The position numbers were made by a program, and so were the translations under genes. From an uncultured Clostridia bacterium (lineage in GTDB: Bacteria; Bacillota; Clostridia; Christensenellales; UBA1242), in contig CAOJFR010000018.1 in assembly GCA_948434855.1 (NCBI GenBank), positions 1 through 22,686 of the forward strand: 22,686 nt of DNA. The letters are read 5' to 3'. Shown piece after piece: positions 1 through 6,266 of the stretch (the stretch's first letter is position 1; the number at the start of each line of letters is the position of its first letter). The notes below the pieces were generated by a model that did not search any database, was not told the origin of the DNA, and saw only the letters and a program-made list of their open reading frames with translations.

Positions 1-1
1 T

Positions 2-256
2 AACAACAAAATTTTGAAAGAACTGATAAATTCTGGTGTTGGCATGATACCAAATTTGGAAGTTGTTGAAGATGCTCTTTCAGCTGCTTTGCTTGCTCAA
101 GGAAAAACAAAAGAACAAGTTAGAAAACTTGTTAAGGAAATTATGTTTGGTTCAGCAGTTTATGCAGGCACAAGTTGGAATTTAAATGTAAAGGATATTG
201 AAAATATTAGTCCTTTTGGTGAAAATTTAGCAAATGCTCAGAAATCTAAATATTAA
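2..256 (+). CDS. C-terminal fragment of an unidentified protein
   Basis: The frame is open from the first bases of the window, so this is the 3' end of a gene that starts upstream; 84 residues are visible. They are mostly helical and soluble, with a charged stretch (GKTKEQVRKLVKEIMFG) and no membrane segment. I do not recognise the family. A TTG at base 14 could be read as a start, but the open frame continues upstream of it and no ribosome binding site precedes it, so a truncated gene is more likely. It ends just before a symmetrical terminator shared with the convergent amidase gene. Confidence 0.6.
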   Translation, partial: NNKILKELINSGVGMIPNLEVVEDALSAALLAQGKTKEQVRKLVKEIMFGSAVYAGTSWNLNVKDIENISPFGENLANAQKSKY

Positions 257-264
257 GACATGAT

Positions 265-293
265 AAAACCCCCTTAAAACTTAAGGGGGTTTT
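265..293. terminator. Bidirectional intrinsic terminator
   Basis: A perfect 13-bp stem (AAAACCCCCTTAA / TTAAGGGGGTTTT) with a 3-nt loop. The A and T runs at its two ends give a U-tract on both strands, so it can stop the plus-strand fragment and the minus-strand amidase gene. Confidence 0.9.
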
Positions 294-311
294 GTTATAA
301 ATTTTTAAGTA

Positions 312-1010
312 TTATTTTATTTGTAAAAATTTAACAATGCCCATATAAATGCAATCTACAATTTTTTCTTGGTATTCTTCATTAATTAATAATTTCTCTT
401 CTTCGGCATTAGATAAAAATCCGCATTCAACAATGACTGATGGGGCTGATGTGCACTTTAACATAAAATAATCTCCGGGGCTTGTGCATTTGTTGCTATG
501 GTTAAGAGTTTGTAAAAATTCATTTTGAATATATTCTGCAATTTGTTTGCTGATGTCACTTGTTTTGTCATAAAAAACTTGTGCTCCACGCAAGGAATGA
601 TTTGTGTATGAATTTTGATGAATGGAAATAACCATGTTTGGACGAATTTTTTTTATAAGTTTTTTTCTCATTTCCATATCTCGTTTTTTGAAAGCCTTGC
701 CTGCACCTTCAGCAAGGCTTTTGTCGGTTGTTCTGGTCATAACAACATTAATGCCCGCATCTTCAAGTTTTTTTTGAACCATTTTTGAAATTTTTAGGTT
801 TAGTTTTGCTTCATGAATTTTTGTTTTATATCCGATTGACCCAGGATCTGTGCCGCCATGGCCTGCGTCAATTACAACTGTATAGTTTCTGCTTGGCACA
901 GTGTCAGCAGGAGTGGCTTCGCTGAATGCATTGCAAGAGTTTTGAGTAGGAATAACTAAAAAACTGCAAACGGTGGATAAAAATATTAAAAAAATAATAA
1001 ACTTTTTCAT
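312..1010 (-). CDS. cwlD: N-acetylmuramoyl-L-alanine amidase, CwlD-like
   Basis: A 232-residue Amidase_3 protein that would cleave the bond between N-acetylmuramic acid and L-alanine in peptidoglycan outside the membrane. An N-terminal hydrophobic stretch (about residues 3-20) is a signal peptide or anchor. The catalytic domain shows the expected zinc ligands His51 (DAGHGG), Glu67 (HEAKLNL) and His131 (SIHQNS), and the catalytic Glu195 (IVECGFLSN). Size matches CwlD, which in Bacillus makes muramic delta-lactam in the spore cortex. A longer frame reaches 1073, but the ATG at 1010 directly precedes the signal peptide and has AAAGG upstream, so I chose it. The family is clear; the spore-specific role is inferred, mildly supported by sigH nearby. 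Confidence 0.9.
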   Translation of the reverse strand: MKKFIIFLIFLSTVCSFLVIPTQNSCNAFSEATPADTVPSRNYTVVIDAGHGGTDPGSIGYKTKIHEAKLNLKISKMVQKKLEDAGINVVMTRTTDKSLAEGAGKAFKKRDMEMRKKLIKKIRPNMVISIHQNSYTNHSLRGAQVFYDKTSDISKQIAEYIQNEFLQTLNHSNKCTSPGDYFMLKCTSAPSVIVECGFLSNAEEEKLLINEEYQEKIVDCIYMGIVKFLQIK

Positions 1011-1116
1011 AAAAATACCTTTATTTAATTTTAAACTAATGTTAGGTTGTGAAAAATAGAGAAATTTATGCAAGACAAAAATTTATAGAAGTTAAAACCT
1101 ATTTAGTTATTGAATA

Positions 1117-1144
1117 TTGACATACTATAATCCCATGTTATAAT
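1117..1144 (+). promoter_or_regulatory. Consensus promoter abutting the start codon
   Basis: TTGACA (1117-1122), 16-nt spacer, TATAAT (1139-1144). The predicted start of transcription falls on or beside the ATG at 1151, and no Shine-Dalgarno sequence precedes that ATG. A second TATAAT at 1126-1131 with a weak -35 could give a leader of about 13 nt, still without an RBS. Confidence 0.75.
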
Positions 1145-1150
1145 GTAACT

Positions 1151-1816
1151 ATGAAAATTTTTAGGGCAATTAGCGGAAAAGAAAAACTCTCTTTAATAGA
1201 AAAGAATGATATACTTTTTCCTCATAAAACATGCAAAGTCGAAGAATGGATTTTATTTCCTCATACAGAAGACTATGAAACAGGGAAGTTTTTCTTTTTT
1301 ACCATAGAAGATGCGTTTCTTTATATAAAAGAAACTAAGTTGGCTAATGATAAAGAGGTTTCAATCTTAGAGATGGATATTGATGAAAGTTTAGTTTTGC
1401 CATATCTTGCCTATGGAATTTATTGTGATGGTGATTTTGATTTTTTTGGACATCCTGTGCCCGAATTGCTTTTGCCTTATAGCATTGTCAATGAAAAAAT
1501 AAAATCAAAAAACTATAATCTTTTATGCTTTGGAAAAGATGCTTTTTGCTATTCTAACAATAAATACAAATTCAATATGACTTTTAAAACAAGTAAGCCA
1601 AAAAGTTTTGTAAATTTTGGTAAAATTTTAAAAGAGTTATTGTCAAGTAGAAAAAATTTTGAAGCAGATCAAGAGGAATTTATTAAGTGTCAAAATAAAT
1701 TTAATGATGGGTTTGAGAGTTTTATGGATTGTCAAAGACAATATAATTGGAAATACTCTAGAAGCAAGATAAAAACATATTGTTCAACTCTACCACAACC
1801 AGGTTCTGGTGAATAA
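1151..1816 (+). CDS. Orphan protein, possibly ADP-ribosyltransferase-like
   Basis: A 221-residue protein I cannot assign firmly. The N-terminal half has a pattern often seen in bacterial ADP-ribosyltransferase-like folds: an early Arg after a short strand (KIFRAIS), then GKFFFFTIEDAFLYIKE, then an acidic strand and GIYCDGDFDFFGHPVPELLLP with a conserved-looking Pro-Glu. This is resemblance only. The C-terminal third is charged, with four scattered cysteines, and ends in a short Pro/Gly tail. There is no signal peptide or membrane segment. It has its own promoter and terminator, so it is a monocistronic accessory gene, and its message is predicted to be leaderless. The gene lies upstream of toxin/immunity-like debris, which makes a conflict role plausible but unproven. 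Confidence 0.7.
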   Translation: MKIFRAISGKEKLSLIEKNDILFPHKTCKVEEWILFPHTEDYETGKFFFFTIEDAFLYIKETKLANDKEVSILEMDIDESLVLPYLAYGIYCDGDFDFFGHPVPELLLPYSIVNEKIKSKNYNLLCFGKDAFCYSNNKYKFNMTFKTSKPKSFVNFGKILKELLSSRKNFEADQEEFIKCQNKFNDGFESFMDCQRQYNWKYSRSKIKTYCSTLPQPGSGE

Positions 1817-1826
1817 AAGTAAAATA

Positions 1827-1853
1827 AAAAGCATATCACTTTGGTATGCTTTT
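1827..1853 (+). terminator. Intrinsic terminator
   Basis: AAAAGCATA (1827-1835) pairs with TATGCTTTT (1845-1853) around a 9-nt loop. T-run follows directly. It closes the gene ending at 1816. Confidence 0.85.
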
Positions 1854-1888
1854 TGCTTTGCTCAGTATTTTATAATATGTGTCTAAAT

Positions 1889-1915
1889 TTGACAACCATC
1901 TAAAATTAATATAAT
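1889..1915 (+). promoter_or_regulatory. Probable promoter of the 1941 gene
   Basis: TTGACA at 1889-1894 and TATAAT at 1910-1915 with a short 15-nt spacer; TAATAT at 1912-1917 gives 17 nt. An AGAGG ribosome binding site (1930-1934) follows, 6 nt before the ATG. Confidence 0.65.
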
Positions 1916-1940
1916 ATTAATAAAAAGATAGAGGTTTTTT

Positions 1941-2531
1941 ATGTTGGAAATGACACACGGTTGCATTATAAAAAATAGTAATTTGCTTTGTGAACAATTT
2001 GAGATAGAAAAGAATAAGTTGACAGCTAATGTTAATGCGAGCAAAATAGAAACTCTGTTTAAAGAGTTTATCAATATGCAAACTGAAAAATTATTTTTTA
2101 TTTTGGAAATACCATTAAATGAATATAAGGAAAGAGAACTTATTAATAATAATGTGTCTCCTTTTCACAATCAAGTTTATTATATAGATGGACTTAGCAA
2201 AGAAAAAGCTATAACATTATTTAATGAGTATGGTGAACTTTTGATTCATGATGGAATATCGGTATTTGGTTTTGGAGTGCATGATGGTTCTGCTGAAATA
2301 ATGAAATATGAATATAATGTAATTAAGCTTTGGGCAAAAGAACCCAAACGATATATACAATTTTTTTCTAAATTTGAAATACCACCAACAGATCATTGTG
2401 TTACTGCTTGGCAGACTTTTGATAAGAATAATCCTGGGGATAGAGTTTTACTTAAAATAAACGAAATTACTATCTATGATTTGCCTAATAAACTTAAAGA
2501 ATGGGGTATATATTTAGCACAAATAAGGTAA
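1941..2531 (+). CDS. Hypothetical protein, immunity-like context
   Basis: A soluble 196-residue acidic protein with no recognised domain, signal or membrane segment. The middle (HDGISVFGFGVHDGSAEIMKYEYNVIKLWAKEP) looks like a beta-rich core followed by a helix. The size, single-gene promoter and position resemble immunity proteins found beside polymorphic toxins, but no named family is supported. The start is set by AGAGG six bases upstream. Its 3' end overlaps, in another frame, the first codons of a broken toxin tail (2527-2682), so a recombination breakpoint may lie at this junction. Confidence 0.65.
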   Translation: MLEMTHGCIIKNSNLLCEQFEIEKNKLTANVNASKIETLFKEFINMQTEKLFFILEIPLNEYKERELINNNVSPFHNQVYYIDGLSKEKAITLFNEYGELLIHDGISVFGFGVHDGSAEIMKYEYNVIKLWAKEPKRYIQFFSKFEIPPTDHCVTAWQTFDKNNPGDRVLLKINEITIYDLPNKLKEWGIYLAQIR

Positions 2532-2682
2532 AAAGGATTGGAAGAGGTATAGATCGTTTAAGTCTAAAGATAGATCAATATATAAGTATAATTCTAGAAC
2601 GAATGAGTTTGTAATAATATCGAAAGACGGAAAAATAGTGACTTATTTTTCTCCAGATACGAGTTATTATTTTGATGAATAA
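2527..2682 (+). pseudogene. C-terminal remnant of a polymorphic toxin
   Basis: After a stop at 2524-2526 the frame is open for 51 codons with no usable start, ending at the TAA at 2680-2682. The peptide runs from DWKRYRSF through YKYNSRTNEF to KIVTYFSPD and ends in YYFDE. That is the layout of many short C-terminal nuclease tails of polymorphic and phage-head-linked toxins in Firmicutes: a strand with a YN..TNEF turn, an acidic Asp-Gly turn, then TYF.PD. Family assignment is from memory of such tails, not a search. The intact toxin body is missing. A CPCC-type gene follows 23 nt later, which is the usual toxin-then-immunity order. Confidence 0.5.
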
Positions 2683-2705
2683 TGGATTGATTAAGGAGAA
2701 TAAAC

Positions 2706-3014
2706 ATGAGTAAATTTATTTTAAATGAAAGAACAGGGAAAATGGTTGAATATCCACCATATAAATGCAAGATGTGTGGAATGGGAAATATTTTTGAAAC
2801 AAATGAAATATGTGAATATTGTGGTTGGGAAGATGACTGGGTGCAGAATAATAACCTAGATTATGCAGGTGGAGCAAATCAAATGAGTCATAATCAGTAT
2901 CGGGAATTTTGGGAAGAAAATAAAGAGGAAATTTTAAGTAAAAGGAAAGATAATCAATTTATTGCAATAGAAAAGTCTCAAGAATATTTTGAGATAAAAT
3001 TTATGAAAAAATAA
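2706..3014 (+). CDS. CPCC-type zinc-ribbon protein, probable immunity protein
   Basis: A 102-residue protein with the cysteine-rich CPCC family layout: C21-x2-C24, then C36-x2-C39 (ICEYCGW), followed by the diagnostic WEDDWVQ and GGANQMS segments at about residues 41-61. The four cysteines probably bind zinc. Members often stand alone or beside polymorphic toxins. The first cysteine pair is CKMC here rather than CPCC. An AAGGAG site at 2693-2698 fixes the start. It follows a broken toxin tail, so it may be an orphan immunity gene left after its toxin decayed; that role is inference. No strong terminator follows, only a weak 7-bp hairpin at 3015-3034 without a T-run. Confidence 0.8.
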   Translation: MSKFILNERTGKMVEYPPYKCKMCGMGNIFETNEICEYCGWEDDWVQNNNLDYAGGANQMSHNQYREFWEENKEEILSKRKDNQFIAIEKSQEYFEIKFMKK

Positions 3015-3183
3015 TACTAAATATAATTTTAGTAGGAATTTGTTAACATATTTTCAGTTAAAGGGATGTTTGGTAAAAATTTATATTTTAGATTATTTAA
3101 TGAGCACGGCAGTTTAACTTCAAAAAATTTTTTATTAAAGAGCTGAAATAAAAAAAATAAAAAAGCTTATCAAGGGCTATAAA

Positions 3184-3196
3184 TTTTGAAACTAGC
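3184..3196 (+). repeat. Left 13-bp inverted repeat, unit 1
   Basis: TTTTGAAACTAGC, an exact reverse complement of 4258-4270. It sits in a 26-base stretch (3177-3202) identical to 16651-16676 in unit 2. Confidence 0.85.
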
Positions 3197-3197
3197 A

Positions 3198-3231
3198 AAA
3201 AATGCTTCATCTAAAATGATAAAGCATTTTT
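3198..3231. terminator. Bidirectional terminator of the unit 1 cargo gene
   Basis: AAAAATGCTT (3198-3207) pairs with AAGCATTTTT (3222-3231). Read on the minus strand it follows the LUD gene and is trailed by a T-run that abuts the 13-bp inverted repeat. Confidence 0.75.
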
Positions 3232-3256
3232 AAACAATAACATTGATAGTGTTTAA

Positions 3257-3862
3257 TTACCAACCAAGATTTTCATTTACGAGTATTATTTTTGTCGGGG
3301 TCTTTTTAGGTCTTTTGTGATAAATTACAGTTGCTCTACAAATTCTTTCTTTCATACTGCAATTACTGCATTTGTTTAACTTTGTGCAAGGCGTAGGATA
3401 ATTGTGGCTCTTTGCATTTATAGGTGCAACATAGTTTCGTACTCTATTGATTGCCGAAATTAAATCTTTTTCTATCTTATTTACACCGATTACAAAAATG
3501 ACTTCACTTGGACCAAATAGTGAAGGAGCAACGCGATTACAACTACTATCAATATTTACCATTTCTCCCGTATCTTCTGCAACTGCATTTGCGGATAAAA
3601 TAAACACATCGGCAGTTAAACATTTTTTTCGATTTGGCATACTTTTATCAATCCCCATAGCATACAAATTATTTGTCTGCTTTTTAAAATCTTCAAATGA
3701 GCATAAGTCTTCTACTGAATGAGAATCTCCAATACCAACATTTTTATTTTTACAAATTTCAAGTAGAATATTTTTAGCTTCTTGCTTTGAATTGCAAACA
3801 ATAGTCTCATAATCGTTAAATCTAAATTTTTCTGCCAGTTTTTCCAATCTACTTTTTTCCAT
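3257..3862 (-). CDS. LUD-domain protein (LutC/YkgG-like), cassette cargo
   Basis: A soluble 201-residue protein of the LUD (DUF162) family, whose members include LutC of the lactate-oxidation complex. The core is LTADVFILSANAVAEDTGEMVNIDSS, followed by RVAPSLFGPSEVIFVIGVNKI and RVRNYVAPINA, all typical of the nucleotide-binding-like fold. Near the C-terminus a cysteine cluster (CTKLNKCSNCSMKERIC) is present, as in many stand-alone LUD proteins of anaerobes. No lutA or lutB partner is nearby, so lactate oxidation is not supported here. The start has a strong AGGAGG upstream, and a TATAAT lies just before that. The gene is the only coding content of the inverted-repeat-bounded unit 1. Confidence 0.85.
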   Translation of the reverse strand: MEKSRLEKLAEKFRFNDYETIVCNSKQEAKNILLEICKNKNVGIGDSHSVEDLCSFEDFKKQTNNLYAMGIDKSMPNRKKCLTADVFILSANAVAEDTGEMVNIDSSCNRVAPSLFGPSEVIFVIGVNKIEKDLISAINRVRNYVAPINAKSHNYPTPCTKLNKCSNCSMKERICRATVIYHKRPKKTPTKIILVNENLGW

Positions 3863-3952
3863 ATAATCCTCCTATGTAATCATTATATCATAAACTTTTT
3901 AGTTTTGTATTAACTTTACCAAATAATTAATATTTTTTTAATTTGGGATTCT

Positions 3953-4244
3953 GGCGTGTGCTTGTCTTGATACAAGTGGCTCGGCTTCGCCTCGCCAGAC
4001 AAGCACACTTCTATAAATCAATTTTGTTGCCAAAAGAGCGGTTGCTGGCAGAGCGTAACGCAGACCGCTCTTTTGCTTTTGTTTTCTTCTCTCTATTTTC
4101 TAGTGTAAACGAATATTCTTTGTTGTCAAGGTTAAAGTGTATGCTGTTAGCAACCTTGACAACGGCAGAAATATTCGTTTTTTGCTGGTTAAGAGAGTGT
4201 AAGCACAAAAAAGAAAACCTAGTCCATTGTTTTGGTTTAGGTTT
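3953..4244. other. Conserved multi-hairpin element, copy A
   Basis: A region with nested stems. (1) GTGTGCTTGTCT (3956-3967) pairs with 3997-4008, 12 bp, enclosing a small GC-rich hairpin. (2) AAAAGAGCGGT (4032-4042) pairs with 4064-4074, 11 bp, enclosing two tiny hairpins. (3) AAACGAATATT (4107-4117) with 4170-4180 and GTTGTCAAGGTT (4122-4133) with 4152-4163. (4) GTTTTCTT and CTCTC (4081-4093) with GAGAG and AAGAAAAC (4193-4218). (5) AAACCTA (4215-4221) with TAGGTTT (4238-4244); this competes with stem 4 for the same arm. Copy B at 17641-17965 keeps every stem. Either a structured RNA or folded single-stranded DNA is possible; sense strand is unknown, though cargo lies on the minus strand. 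Confidence 0.7.
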
Positions 4245-4257
4245 CTCTTGTTTTTCC

Positions 4258-4270
4258 GCTAGTTTCAAAA
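4258..4270 (-). repeat. Right 13-bp inverted repeat, unit 1
   Basis: GCTAGTTTCAAAA, the exact reverse complement of 3184-3196. Beyond it both units share AACTAA and then a T-rich run ending TTTTGCAA. Read on the minus strand this gives TTGCAA, 17 nt, TTAGTT in both units, a possible but weak promoter pointing into the element. Confidence 0.85.
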
Positions 4271-4471
4271 GTAAGCAACTAACAGATATGCTTTTTATTT
4301 TGCAAATTTTATATTGTCCTTATATTACATCCATTTTTTTATAATGCTATATTCTGGTAAGTTTGTTTTTTTATGCAATTTAGACATTTAAATTAAATTT
4401 AAGTATTGTATTAATATTTTACAAGTGTTAAAGCTTTTAAGGTTTTTATTTTTCGTATTATTTTAATTATC

Positions 4472-4500
4472 TTGCTAATTTTAGACTTAAATGTTATAAT
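4472..4500 (+). promoter_or_regulatory. Promoter of the mrnC-rlmB group
   Basis: TTGCTA (4472-4477), 17-nt spacer, TATAAT (4495-4500), 19 nt before the mrnC ATG. Confidence 0.7.
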
Positions 4501-4519
4501 TAATTTGTAGGAATTGTTT

Positions 4520-4918
4520 ATGGAGAAAATTTCAAAAGAGACCGCAAAACAAATGCAGCCATTGGTGCTTGCTATGATTGGTGACAGTGTTCAGACCCTG
4601 TTTGTTCGTGAATATGTTGCAAAAAATTATGGATTTAAAGTTAATAAAATGAACAAAGTTGTTTCTTCAGTTGTTAAGGCTGGTGCACAGTTTAAAACTT
4701 TTAAAAAACTTGAAAATGAGCTTAGTGCTGAAGAATCTGATATTGCAGGTCGTGCAAGAAATACTCATATTCACACCAAGGCTAAAAACTTTAGTTATAC
4801 TGAATATATTTATGCTACTGCTTTGGAGGCGGTGATTGGATATTTATATTTAACTAATGAAATGGAAAGGCTTAATGAAATTTTGAACAAGTCACTTGAA
4901 GAAATTGAAATTATTTAA
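4520..4918 (+). CDS. mrnC: Mini-ribonuclease 3
   Basis: A 132-residue RNase III catalytic domain without a double-stranded-RNA-binding domain, as expected for Mini-III, which in Bacillus matures the ends of 23S rRNA. Catalytic signatures are LAMIGDSV (Asp22) and the second acidic helix ATALEAVIGYLYL (Glu103), with the GRARNTH segment between them typical of the family. The start at ATG 4520 has TAGGAA upstream; an in-frame TTG at 4514 is less well placed. It is followed 11 nt later by rlmB, the same neighbour order as in Bacillus, so the two rRNA-processing genes are very likely cotranscribed. Confidence 0.93.
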   Translation: MEKISKETAKQMQPLVLAMIGDSVQTLFVREYVAKNYGFKVNKMNKVVSSVVKAGAQFKTFKKLENELSAEESDIAGRARNTHIHTKAKNFSYTEYIYATALEAVIGYLYLTNEMERLNEILNKSLEEIEII

Positions 4919-4929
4919 ACGAGGTTTTT

Positions 4930-5655
4930 ATGAAAATTGAGGGAAAAAATCCTGTTAGGGAACTTATTAATGCAGACGGCAACATTGAAAAAATTATGAT
5001 TGCTGATGGGACCTCTGATTCTGAGCTTAGGCTTATTCAGAAGATTGCGAGAGATAAGGGCATTAAAGTTGAATTTGTTGACAGAAGAGCTCTTGATAAA
5101 AAGAGCGAAACGGGGCACCATCAAGGAGTGATTGCGATTCAGTCTGAATTTGCTTATGCTGAACTTTCAGAAATTCTTAAAAATGTAAAAAAAGATGATA
5201 AAGATATGCTTTTTATCATTTTGGATGAAATTAATGATCCTCATAATTTGGGCTCTATTATTAGAGTTGCAGAGTGTGCAGGAGCCACCGCTGTGATTAT
5301 TCCTAATCGCAGAAGTGCAACTGTTAATGAAACTGTTATTAGAACTTCTGCGGGTGCAACTGCTCATATTCCAGTGGTTAAAGTTGCAAATATTAATAGT
5401 GCTATTGAAGAGCTTAAGGAAAATGGAGTTTGGGTTTATGCGCTTGATATGGATGGTGAGGTTATGTATGATGCAAACCTTACTGGAAATATTGGACTTG
5501 TTGTTGGCGGTGAGGGCTCAGGTGTTAAGCCACTCACAAGAAAACTTTGTGATGACATTATTTCTATTCCGATGTTTGGAAAGGTTAACTCACTTAACGC
5601 AAGTGTGAGTGCTGGTATTGGAATTTATGAAGTTATTAGACAAAGAACTAGATAG
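4930..5655 (+). CDS. rlmB: 23S rRNA (guanosine-2'-O-)-methyltransferase RlmB
   Basis: A 241-residue SPOUT (TrmH-type) methyltransferase expected to methylate a ribose 2'-OH in 23S rRNA using S-adenosylmethionine. The N-terminal substrate-binding domain starts MKIEGKNPVRELI. The three knot motifs are all present: NDPHNLGSIIR (about 102-112, with the key Asn and Arg), VVGGEGSGV (191-199) and IPMFGKVNSLNASVSAGIGIYEV (213-235). Length is normal. GAGG lies five bases before the ATG. It is cotranscribed with mrnC; TrmH-type paralogues exist, but the N-terminus and neighbourhood support RlmB. Confidence 0.93.
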   Translation: MKIEGKNPVRELINADGNIEKIMIADGTSDSELRLIQKIARDKGIKVEFVDRRALDKKSETGHHQGVIAIQSEFAYAELSEILKNVKKDDKDMLFIILDEINDPHNLGSIIRVAECAGATAVIIPNRRSATVNETVIRTSAGATAHIPVVKVANINSAIEELKENGVWVYALDMDGEVMYDANLTGNIGLVVGGEGSGVKPLTRKLCDDIISIPMFGKVNSLNASVSAGIGIYEVIRQRTR

Positions 5656-5690
5656 TTAATTGATTTAAAATATAATTTAGGAGAAATAAG

Positions 5691-6245
5691 TTGGATAATG
5701 TTGATCCTGCTGACCTTGTTAAGATTGTTCAGCAATATTCTGGTTATGTGAGTTCGCTTTGCAGGAAATATTATATTCAGGGTGGAACCTTTGATGACCT
5801 TTTTGAAGAAGGTGTAATTGGTATTTTGGAAGCTTGCAAAAATTATAATGGTGACAGTTTGTTTGATAGTAAATTTGCACCATTTGTTAAGGTTTGCATT
5901 AAAAGACAAATTATTGATGCTATAAAAAAATCAAATACACAAAAAAATAAAGTTTTAAATGAATATATTAGTTTAACTAAGCTTGACACAAATGGAGATG
6001 AAAGCTCAGTTTTAAATAATTTTGTTGACAGAAATGTTTCTAATGATCCACTTGAACTTTTTCTTGAAAAAGAAAGAATTGAAGAAAAACTTAGGGTTTG
6101 TGATCTTGAGCTTAGTAAATTTGAAAAACTAGTTCTTGGACATTATTTGTCTGGCGAGAAACAAAATGAGATTGCTAAGAGCTTAAACAAACAGGTTAAG
6201 TCAATAGACAACACTTTGCAAAGAATTAAATCTAAATTGCAGTAA
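5691..6245 (+). CDS. sigH: RNA polymerase sigma factor, SigH (Spo0H) type
   Basis: A 184-residue sigma-70-family factor. Region 2 shows FDDLFEEGVIGILEACKNYN and the -10-contacting stretch ending KRQIIDAIKKSNTQKN. Region 4 is SKFEKLVLGHYLSGEKQNEIAKSL followed by NKQVKSIDNTLQRIKSKL, and this KSIDN-LQR ending is characteristic of SigH. Bacillus SigH (about 218 residues) is somewhat longer. The start is a TTG at 5691 with AGGAG seven bases upstream; the nearby ATG at 5698 is in another frame, so the rare start is well supported. TATAAT at 5671-5676 suggests its own transcript as well. Position after mrnC-rlmB matches Firmicutes; the sporulation role is inferred. Confidence 0.88.
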   Translation: MDNVDPADLVKIVQQYSGYVSSLCRKYYIQGGTFDDLFEEGVIGILEACKNYNGDSLFDSKFAPFVKVCIKRQIIDAIKKSNTQKNKVLNEYISLTKLDTNGDESSVLNNFVDRNVSNDPLELFLEKERIEEKLRVCDLELSKFEKLVLGHYLSGEKQNEIAKSLNKQVKSIDNTLQRIKSKLQ

Positions 6246-6266
6246 TTTTATTTTAAGGAGAAAAAT

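Larger units (their letters stand above)
3154..4301. mobile_element. Inverted-repeat-bounded cassette, unit 1 (LUD cargo)
   Basis: From left to right: an outer arm (AAAATAAAAAAGCTTATC, 3154-3171); CTATAAA plus the perfect inverted repeat TTTTGAAACTAGC (3177-3196); a terminator hairpin; a minus-strand LUD gene with its own promoter and RBS; a multi-hairpin element (3953-4244); the matching repeat GCTAGTTTCAAAA (4258-4270); AACTAA; and the outer arm GATATGCTTTTTATTTT (4285-4301), which pairs with the left arm apart from one mismatch and one bulge. Unit 2 at 16630-18025 repeats this plan with different cargo. No integrase or transposase lies inside. Whether it moves as DNA is inferred; the paired architecture is seen directly. 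Confidence 0.6.

Noticed and set aside
3953..4270. Group II or group I intron
   Set aside because: A GTGTG occurs near 3956 but no domain V-like 34-nt helix, no group I core and no reverse transcriptase or homing endonuclease are visible; the cargo genes are unrelated proteins.
3184..4270. Simple invertible promoter switch using the 13-bp inverted repeats
   Set aside because: Both units have the same orientation and the cargo carries its own promoter and RBS inside the repeats, so inversion would not obviously switch it. Not excluded, but no invertase is nearby.
4271..4284. Classical integron attC core site (GTTRRRY)
   Set aside because: On the minus strand GTTAGTT and GTTAGTC occur near the right repeats, but each has one mismatch to the consensus and there is no paired set of attC boxes or integrase.
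3943..4344. A 133-codon plus-strand frame and an 85-codon minus-strand frame across the folded element
   Set aside because: They lie over stems that are conserved as structure; copy B does not preserve these frames, and neither has a ribosome binding site. Best explained as chance frames over a repeat.
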